Assembly: GCA_944324825.1 (NCBI GenBank)
Contig: CALUXU010000008.1
Location: 19,450-83,449 of the forward strand
DNA length: 64,000 bases
Direction: 5' to 3'
Origin: Candidatus Gastranaerophilales bacterium
GTDB lineage: Bacteria; Cyanobacteriota; Vampirovibrionia; Gastranaerophilales; Gastranaerophilaceae
The translations under genes and the position numbers were made by a program. How positions within the stretch are numbered: position 1 is the stretch's first letter; the number at the start of each line of letters is the position of its first letter. The notes under the pieces are model-generated. The model searched no databases. It was given only the letters and a program-made list of their open reading frames with translations, and was not told the origin of the DNA. Shown here piece after piece: positions 58,051 through 64,000 of the stretch.

Positions 58051-58821
58051 TTGGAAGAGAAAAATTATACAACGGATGCTATTAATCTCAAGTCGTATGA
58101 TTTGAGTGATGCTGATAAAATTATCCTTATGTATTCCAAAGATAAAGGATTGATAAGAGGCGTTGCAAAAGGTGTCAAAAAACCTAAAAGCAAGCTTGGT
58201 GCAAGAATGGATGCTTTGATTGCAAATACGATTATGCTTGCAAAAGGAAGGAATCTTGATACGATTTGTCAGGCTCAATCTATCAACACATTTAAAGAAT
58301 CCCGTCAGGATATTGATAAATTAATTTGTTCATCTTATATCTCTGAAGTTGTAACTAATTTTGGAGTTGAAGAGGACCCGTGTTCAAAAGATGTATACAA
58401 CCTTTTATATAAAGCTTTGAATAAGATATCTCAAGCGGAAAGAAAAAAAGATGTTTTGATTGCAACTATAAAATTCCAATTGAAAATGATGTTGATATCA
58501 GGTTTTTCTCTTGAACTTGACAGTTGTCTTTGCTGCGGTGAAAGGGTATTAAACGAAGATATGTTTTTCTCTAATGAGATGGGCGGAATTATTTGCAGAG
58601 AGTGTAATGAAACTTTCAGAATAAAAACGAAAATGCACTATAAAATTAGAGATTTTCTTCAAGCAATGCTTCAGTTTGATTTTGACTATAGTTGTGAATA
58701 TGATCAAAAAGCAACTGAAAAGGTTTGCGTGGTATGTTTTAATCTGTTAAAAGAGTATATTCAATTACATTCAAGCAAGAAATTCAAATCCGATAAAGTC
58801 TTGCAGGAGGTTTTGTTATAG
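58051..58821 (+). CDS. recO: DNA repair protein RecO
   Basis: A 256-residue RecFOR mediator that loads RecA on SSB-coated DNA. The N-terminal OB fold ('TDAINLKSYDLSDADKIILMYSKDKGLIRGVAKGVKKPKSKLG') is typical, and the C-terminal helical part carries a zinc finger CLCCGERV and ICREC. The start is TTG 58051 with GGGAGAT seven bases upstream. It follows the peptidase by 37 bases, including a small hairpin, and overlaps the convergent barrel gene by six bases. Confidence 0.9.
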   Translation: MEEKNYTTDAINLKSYDLSDADKIILMYSKDKGLIRGVAKGVKKPKSKLGARMDALIANTIMLAKGRNLDTICQAQSINTFKESRQDIDKLICSSYISEVVTNFGVEEDPCSKDVYNLLYKALNKISQAERKKDVLIATIKFQLKMMLISGFSLELDSCLCCGERVLNEDMFFSNEMGGIICRECNETFRIKTKMHYKIRDFLQAMLQFDFDYSCEYDQKATEKVCVVCFNLLKEYIQLHSSKKFKSDKVLQEVLL

Positions 58822-60030
58822 CATAATTTGGGTTCCGAGAATTATTCGATGAGAATCTTCATCAAAACTGCTTTGTCTGAATATATAATTCAGCATAAAT
58901 CTTAGCCCCTGCCCTTTAACATAGTAGTTTAAACCTACGACGTATTCTGTTATATCACCGTCAGACAATCCAAGATTCGGCTGGAAATTATCGTATCTGG
59001 CAAGAAGTTCGACTTTGGGATGTATTTTATAGTACACAGAGGTGTACATACCTCTGGCATGATTGTCAGATAATCCAAGGTTCCCGTTGTATCCGTCTGC
59101 GTTTGCAAATTCAAAATCCGCCCTGAATTTTTTATATTGGTATCTTGCGTATGCTCCAATAACGTTATATGTTATATCATTATGTCCGCTGCTTATACCT
59201 CCGCCCAGCTTTAAATCTCCATATCGCCCGTCAGTTTTCCCGAGCGGTTTCAGGTTTATCCAGCCGGTAAATTCAACTCCCGGGAAAAATTCTCTGAAAT
59301 ACGAATCAGAACTGTAGCCGCCTAAGTCGTATTCTATCAAATCGTATTCTCCGACAACACGCGCACCGAATTTTCTTATGTTTCCGAAATTCCTTCCGAT
59401 TTGAGAATACGATATAAACGGAACCGCCCAATCTGCTTTTGAGCCTTCTTCACCTGTATGTGTCCTAGAGTTCCCGAATACAATTCTGTTATGCGGCGTG
59501 ACTTGGTGTGATATAAACGCATCACCAATCAAGAACTGCCAAAAGTTCAAATCATCTCTCGGTGTATATCTGGTGGATAAGTTGAATGATGTTTTTCCGT
59601 CTTTAAAATACCCGCGGAAATGGTTTTCTATATTGTTATTTGTATAATTAACATGAGTATTTCCGCCCTGAATTATGTTTGTACTGATTGAGCCTTTATA
59701 GAAGAAACCTGTATGTAAACTATCCAGAGGACCTTTTTCGAAATATTTTGTTGTTGCATCCTCTAACAGATATGTCGGTCGTCTGATATTTAAACATTCT
59801 TCATCTGACGGGATTGCATTAACAATTGTTTCTTTAAGTTTATATCTAAATCCGTACTCGTTATATTCCGGTTTCATTTCCATAAGTTCTTTAACTCGGG
59901 ATTTGTGCACATTAAACGGTGCATCATCAATTAAGAAAACTTCATCCCTGTCATGATGAATAGCTTCGGCAGCCAGGGCAAATGATGCACAAAATAAATA
60001 GATTAAAACTAAGTATACTATTCTTTTCAA
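58816..60030 (-). CDS. Outer-membrane beta-barrel protein (porin-like)
   Basis: A 404-residue protein with a signal peptide (MKRIVYLVLIYLFCASFALA, cleavage around AEA). Residues 20-100 form a periplasmic part. From about 110 the sequence alternates amphipathic strands, such as 'KTSFNLSTRYTPRDDLNFWQFLIGDAFISHQVTPHNRIVFGNSR', 'YNVIGAYARYQYKKFRADFEFANADG' and 'LRFMLNYIFRQSSFDEDSHRIILGTQIML', typical of 14 to 16 strand barrels. It has no OprB/SLH domain. Transport specificity is unknown. It is evidence for an outer membrane in this host. Confidence 0.78.
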   Translation of the reverse strand: MKRIVYLVLIYLFCASFALAAEAIHHDRDEVFLIDDAPFNVHKSRVKELMEMKPEYNEYGFRYKLKETIVNAIPSDEECLNIRRPTYLLEDATTKYFEKGPLDSLHTGFFYKGSISTNIIQGGNTHVNYTNNNIENHFRGYFKDGKTSFNLSTRYTPRDDLNFWQFLIGDAFISHQVTPHNRIVFGNSRTHTGEEGSKADWAVPFISYSQIGRNFGNIRKFGARVVGEYDLIEYDLGGYSSDSYFREFFPGVEFTGWINLKPLGKTDGRYGDLKLGGGISSGHNDITYNVIGAYARYQYKKFRADFEFANADGYNGNLGLSDNHARGMYTSVYYKIHPKVELLARYDNFQPNLGLSDGDITEYVVGLNYYVKGQGLRFMLNYIFRQSSFDEDSHRIILGTQIML

Positions 60031-60187
60031 GTTAAATAATTATATCATATTGTGTCTAAATAACCAATAGTTCAAAATTAATAAAAATAACTGAAAATTT
60101 ATTAACACACTTGAACCTTCAGCAAATATACTGTTATGTTGTAAAAAGATTTGGGAATAGAATAGCAAATATAAAAGTGGAGGGACG

Positions 60188-60454
60188 ATGGAAAAGACTA
60201 GCATAAATACGTTTTGTATGGAAGTGTGCGAAAATACTTTTGATGAAATTACAATTTTATCGACGTTAATTAGTAGTATTCAAGAGTTATGTCTGAACCT
60301 TGAAATGAATTCACAATATTATGAAGATTCTGAAAATTATATGCACAAATTAAGTGAAGAAAGAAATAAATATATAAACCTTTCTTCAATGGCTTTGCAA
60401 CGATTGAAAAATATTGAACTCTTAAACGCAGAACTTGAAAGTAAACTAACGTAA
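60188..60454 (+). CDS. Small coiled-coil protein, unknown
   Basis: An 88-residue protein after SD GGAGGGACG. It has an acidic first part ('MEVCENTFDEITILSTLISSIQELCLNLEMNSQYYED') and a coil-like second part ('NYMHKLSEERNKYINLSSMALQRLKNIELLNAELESKL'). There is no membrane segment or motif. A possible promoter TTGAAC (60111) with TATGTT (60135, spacing 18) lies upstream. The end overlaps the convergent GH57 gene by nine bases. Confidence 0.55.
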   Translation: MEKTSINTFCMEVCENTFDEITILSTLISSIQELCLNLEMNSQYYEDSENYMHKLSEERNKYINLSSMALQRLKNIELLNAELESKLT

Positions 60455-62959
60455 TATTGCTTTATCAAATTTAGCTTTATAAGCATCGATATTTAAGTTT
60501 AAGCGTTTAGCGATATCAAACAATATTAGAAGGAAATCACGGTCGCCCTGTCTTGAGATATCTTCTAATAAGCTGTCAAATTTTTGTACAATCTTTGAAT
60601 AATAGATATTTTGGGCTTCAGCCAGATTAACATTAACTTCAAGTTTTTCAATAGCATCAAGCAAGTCTAATGTTACATCTGCCTGTTGATATTCCATACT
60701 GTAAACAAGTCTGTTAATATTTTGCACAACTTTTTTCTCAAATATTTTACTTGTTTCTGTTTTATCAATTGTAATACCCAGTCTTTTTGCTTCAAAATTT
60801 ATATCGGAAGCCAGTTGGATTACGTCATCATCAATGAATCCGTTAGAATGCGCAAATAGTTCATTAAACTGTTTCGCAAGTGAATATTGAGCTGATATCT
60901 TAAATTCTTCGGGTACTTCTAATCCGAGTGCTTGGAAATGGAATATTGATGCTTTGCCGTCCTCGTACATTACTTCATAGTTTCTTGCAAAGCCAGAAAG
61001 TTTGTCCTTCATCAGGATTTGAAGAATTTTTCTTCTTTCTTCGATAAATATGTCTTTCAGTGTGAAGTATTCTTTTCCGAAGTAATCATCGACACCTCTT
61101 ATGATTTCTGTAAGCGGATTTACCATGAATGTTCTGACAAGTTCTTTTTGAATCGTGTCATATTCGTCTGAATAATCTCTTATTGCGCATTGGAAATCCC
61201 CGCCGGAGAATTGAACTAATGCAAACATCATATCAGAGCGTTCTAACGTGATTTTTGACTGCACTTCAACATGTCCTACAAGAAGTTGTGAATCTCCTTT
61301 TTTTACACGTTTGTATGATTTTCTGGTTATGGTGTAGCAATAAACATCTTCTTCATCATCTACATCTTGATATAGTGAGGATATAGCCCATAAACTTACT
61401 ATTTGCTTAGATGTAACTACTGATGGTTTTACATATTTTTCATAAATATCTTTACCTGAGCCTAATTCCGGATAATTACTTTGCGCTTTTGCAAGTATTT
61501 CAAGGTAAGGAGTCAGCAAATCTTTTTTCGTAAAGTTTTTCGCTAACTGAATTACTCTTGCTGCGTATTTCATAATCTGGGTTGTTTCAATCCCTGAAAT
61601 ATCAGAGAAGAACCATCCGCAGCTTGTATACATAAGCATTGCGTGTCTTTGGATTTCCAAAAGCTCCATTGCTCTTACTTTGTCTGTTTCCGTTAAATCA
61701 GGCAAGAGATATTCTGATTGGAATTTTTTTACACTTAAGTCTGAACGGTCCAAAATAACATCAATATAGTGAATACGTGCATCCATAAAGTCTTTAAAAT
61801 ATTTCTTGCCGTGTTTTTGGCATAGAGGAATTACTTCATCTCTAAGATAATCCATTGCATCTCTTAGAGGTCGTCTCCATTTTTGGTTCCAACCCGGGTG
61901 ACCGCCTGTTGAACAACCACAATCTTCGCACCAACGTCCGACTCCGTGGAAGCAGCTCCAAGATGAAACATCTTTGATATCAACTTCCCAGTTGCTCCTG
62001 TATTTATCTAAGTATTCCGCATAGTTGGTAATAGTAAACCCTGCTTCTTTCGCTTTTGTTGATAGGGCATAAGCTAATGCCATGTCGCCGAATTTTGTGT
62101 GGTGACCGTAGCTTTCACCGTCGGTTGCGATGTTTACTAACTGCGGATAGTTTCTGTCAAAAGAAATACCGTCTTTTAGTCGTCTTACAAACTTATTGCC
62201 GTCCCTTAACAGTTCGTCAAATGCAACAGATTTTGATATAGCACCATCATAGAAGAATAAATCAATAAATTTGCCCGGTGCTGATTTTATATAGTATCTG
62301 TATGAGCGTGCCGGATCAATATTTCCCCAGCTTACATCGTTCCAATTATTTTCTCCCTCTTTTCTGATACGTTTTGCCTGGAATGGTGACAGGATTGTAA
62401 ATTTAATACCGTTTTCTTCCAGAACTCTTAAAGTATCATCATCAACGGCAGTTTCTGCAAGCCACATACCTTCAGGTTTTCTGCCGAAACGGTATTCAAA
62501 GTCCCGAATTCCCCATTTAACTTGGGTTTGTTTATCAAGTTCGTTTGCCAGCGGCATTATGATGTGGTTATAAACCTGTGCAAGAGCATTACCGTGTCCG
62601 CTATGTTCTTCAACACTTTTGATATCCGCTTTGATTATTCTTTCGTAAGCAAGCGGAGAAAAAACCTCCATCCAGGATAAAAGTGTCGGACCGAAATTGA
62701 AACTCATATTTTCATAGTTGTTTACGATTTTCAGAATTTCATTTTTATCATTAACTACTTTTGATACCGAATTTGGTGCATAACATTCGTTATTTACTCT
62801 TTCGTTCCAGTCGTGACAAGGAAGCGCACTCGGCTGGAGTTCAATTGCTTCAAGCCAAGGGTTTTCTCTTGGCGGTTGGTAAAAGTGTCCGTGGATTGCT
62901 AAGAACACTTTTTTATTATCTTTTTCAGTATCTTTTTCGCTAATTTTTCCTTCACTCAT
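60446..62959 (-). CDS. GH57 family glycoside hydrolase with DUF3536
   Basis: An 837-residue protein. The N-terminal GH57 barrel has HGHFYQPPRENPW, 'GHGNALAQVYNHIIMPLA', 'PEGMWLAETAVD' with the nucleophile E, and 'ATDGESYGHH' with the acid/base D. The remaining 450 residues correspond to the DUF3536 type often fused to GH57 in Cyanobacteria. Such enzymes act on alpha-glucans (amylase, branching or related). There is no signal peptide, so the substrate is probably intracellular glycogen-like glucan. It is adjacent to the small secreted protein gene (12 bases). Confidence 0.88.
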   Translation of the reverse strand: MSEGKISEKDTEKDNKKVFLAIHGHFYQPPRENPWLEAIELQPSALPCHDWNERVNNECYAPNSVSKVVNDKNEILKIVNNYENMSFNFGPTLLSWMEVFSPLAYERIIKADIKSVEEHSGHGNALAQVYNHIIMPLANELDKQTQVKWGIRDFEYRFGRKPEGMWLAETAVDDDTLRVLEENGIKFTILSPFQAKRIRKEGENNWNDVSWGNIDPARSYRYYIKSAPGKFIDLFFYDGAISKSVAFDELLRDGNKFVRRLKDGISFDRNYPQLVNIATDGESYGHHTKFGDMALAYALSTKAKEAGFTITNYAEYLDKYRSNWEVDIKDVSSWSCFHGVGRWCEDCGCSTGGHPGWNQKWRRPLRDAMDYLRDEVIPLCQKHGKKYFKDFMDARIHYIDVILDRSDLSVKKFQSEYLLPDLTETDKVRAMELLEIQRHAMLMYTSCGWFFSDISGIETTQIMKYAARVIQLAKNFTKKDLLTPYLEILAKAQSNYPELGSGKDIYEKYVKPSVVTSKQIVSLWAISSLYQDVDDEEDVYCYTITRKSYKRVKKGDSQLLVGHVEVQSKITLERSDMMFALVQFSGGDFQCAIRDYSDEYDTIQKELVRTFMVNPLTEIIRGVDDYFGKEYFTLKDIFIEERRKILQILMKDKLSGFARNYEVMYEDGKASIFHFQALGLEVPEEFKISAQYSLAKQFNELFAHSNGFIDDDVIQLASDINFEAKRLGITIDKTETSKIFEKKVVQNINRLVYSMEYQQADVTLDLLDAIEKLEVNVNLAEAQNIYYSKIVQKFDSLLEDISRQGDRDFLLILFDIAKRLNLNIDAYKAKFDKAILR

Positions 62960-62971
62960 TGGTTAATATCC

Positions 62972-63472
62972 TTACTTTTTAGTGGTTTTCTTTGCATTTA
63001 ACAGGGTTAAGCTCTCCGCATCAACCCAGGCATCACCTAATGCGTTTGAGAATACGGTTCCTACAACTTTTACTTTATCACCTTCTTTTATGTCAGGCAA
63101 TTTTTCCGCTGTTTTTCTCGGTATAAACATTTTTAACTCTGAAAGCGGAATATTGTTTGCGGAATCATCTCTCAAGAATACAAATGATATATAATTATCA
63201 GAGCTTCTGAATGCAGGTTTGTAATCGAGTCCGAGAGTTGCAAATTTAGAAAATCTCGCAGTCATACAAATTCTTTTTTTTAGGTATGCGTTTGGTTTAT
63301 TTACCACGTCAATCGGTTTAACTACCAGAGCCGGTTGTGCCGCCGGTGTTGCAGCTGTAGTTTTGGCAGGTGCTGCTGCCGGTGCAGTTGATGCTGCGTA
63401 AGATATATTGGCAACATTCAGAGTAGTTGCAGTTACTCCTAATAAAAACATTATACTTAATATTTTTTTCAT
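62972..63472 (-). CDS. Small secreted protein, OB-fold-like
   Basis: A 166-residue protein with a signal peptide (MKKILSIMFLLGVTATTLNV, cleavage after SYA) and an Ala/Pro/Thr-rich linker to about residue 50. The globular part ('AYLKKRICMTARFSKFATLGLDYKPAF', 'YISFVFLRDD', 'LKMFIPRKTAEKLPDIKEGDKVKVVGTVFSNALGDAWVDAESL') alternates strands as in OB-fold periplasmic proteins (tRNA_anti/BOF-like). Function unknown. It is transcribed upstream of the GH57 gene; SD AGGAGAAG before ATG. Confidence 0.6.
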   Translation of the reverse strand: MKKILSIMFLLGVTATTLNVANISYAASTAPAAAPAKTTAATPAAQPALVVKPIDVVNKPNAYLKKRICMTARFSKFATLGLDYKPAFRSSDNYISFVFLRDDSANNIPLSELKMFIPRKTAEKLPDIKEGDKVKVVGTVFSNALGDAWVDAESLTLLNAKKTTKK

Positions 63473-64000
63473 TACTCTTCTCCTAATTTCAATAGTATTT
63501 TATCATAAGTTTTTATAAATGTAACTACCTGGGGTATGGATAAGTGAGGGGTAAATATTGAGGGGGTGAGAAGCCGGAAATGCGGCTAATCAGCTATGAA
63601 GTCAAGCATCTAAGTAAAACTGGCACTTTTTGTCAATCTGAATTTATTTCAGGTTCTTACCAATGTTGCGTGCTGAAATTTAACGTTAAAAGTGTAGAAT
63701 GCGTGGGGAAAATGTTATCTCGTCATTACTAGCGTTAGCGCCGCAATCTCTTTCGACATGTGGCTGGGCGACTGAGTGACTAAAAATCTAGTGGCGTTCA
63801 ACAATGCGGTCCTTCGGGATAAACCCTCAGGACGACGAAAGTTTCTACCCTAACAAATTATTAATGTTTGAGCTGAAAGCAAACCTACTTTAAGTAAAAC
63901 CGGACTTTCAACGTAACATGATAAAAAAATGCTAAATGAACAGAATGGTTTGGTGGTGAGGTTTTGTAGTTACAGATTTAGTGTGGAATAATAAACCAAA
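63473..64000. other. Gene-free end of window with repeat remnants
   Basis: No plausible coding frame. It contains an arm related to the 52.6-kb palindromic repeat (63568-63619), a second pair of similar strings (TAAGTAAAACTGG at 63611 and TAAGTAAAACCGG at 63892), and a GC-richer segment around 63800-63850. It looks like decayed intergenic repeats rather than a gene. Confidence 0.5.
63568..63619 (+). repeat. Related arm of the 52.6-kb palindromic repeat
   Basis: GAGAAGCCGGAAATGCGGCT and the following AGCTATGAAGTCAAG match 52605-52656 at most positions over about 50 bases (shared core AGCTATGAAGTCAAG). Confidence 0.6.

Overview
The window is AT-rich DNA of a diderm bacterium using the standard code. 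The host genes include an outer-membrane beta-barrel protein, gmhA, an MsbA-like exporter, a YggT protein and a GH57/DUF3536 glycoside hydrolase of the kind common in Cyanobacteria. My best guess is a non-photosynthetic cyanobacterial relative (Vampirovibrionia/Melainabacteria, probably gut Gastranaerophilales). This is inferred from gene content, not proven. Translational coupling by TAATG or ATGA overlaps is frequent, and several genes start with TTG behind a good Shine-Dalgarno (SD) sequence.

Positions 1 to about 26,150 hold the late half of a contractile-tailed (myovirus-type) prophage, all on the + strand. The order is terminase (C-terminal part only), portal, Mu gpF-like head protein, prohead protease with a nested scaffold, decoration protein, major capsid protein, head-tail connectors, sheath (DUF3383), tube (DUF3277), tail assembly chaperone with a -1 frame extension, tape measure, baseplate hub, plug, spike and wedge, gpJ-like and DUF2612 proteins, a large tail fibre, a fibre-chaperone-like protein, small genes, a holin-like protein and an amidase endolysin. 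Integrase, regulators and replication genes are not in the window. The most striking element is a 525-bp segment (22539-23063) bounded by 53-bp inverted repeats. It carries two alternative C-terminal fibre tips in opposite orientation that meet at a 42-bp perfect palindrome, as expected for phase-variable host range. The hub carries a peptidase M15-like domain, and the protease carries an inserted domain that resembles phage polyvalent-protein nuclease/toxin domains.

Positions 26,150 to 26,785 are a gene-free junction. It holds a strong terminator, a candidate small RNA with two identical-loop hairpins, and the 5' fragment of a tRNA-Ser gene that may mark an integration scar.

The rest is host chromosome: hemerythrin; rpiB-rsfS-TPR-membrane protein operon; rqcP and a ROK glucokinase; a pair of unrecognised membrane proteins; tRNA-Val preceded by two tandem 113-bp units that repeat its first 18 nt; a HAD phosphatase; DnaQ-like exonuclease, miaB and tRNA-Arg; a U32 RNA-hydroxylation protein with secF and secD; dapA diverging from mtnP and yggT; a beta-lactamase-fold hydrolase; gmhA; dnaB; a degenerate histidine kinase coupled to a MalK/UgpC-type ATPase; ileS with a glutamate/dicarboxylate symporter; a LipM-like octanoyltransferase; an MsbA-like exporter; an M2/M3-type peptidase; recO; an outer-membrane barrel protein; the GH57 enzyme; and a small secreted protein. 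These are mostly translation, secretion, cell-envelope and central-metabolism functions. Non-coding oddities include a palindromic intergenic repeat family (52.6 kb, with a relative at 63.6 kb) and an orphan terminator near 44.1 kb that suggests another small RNA.
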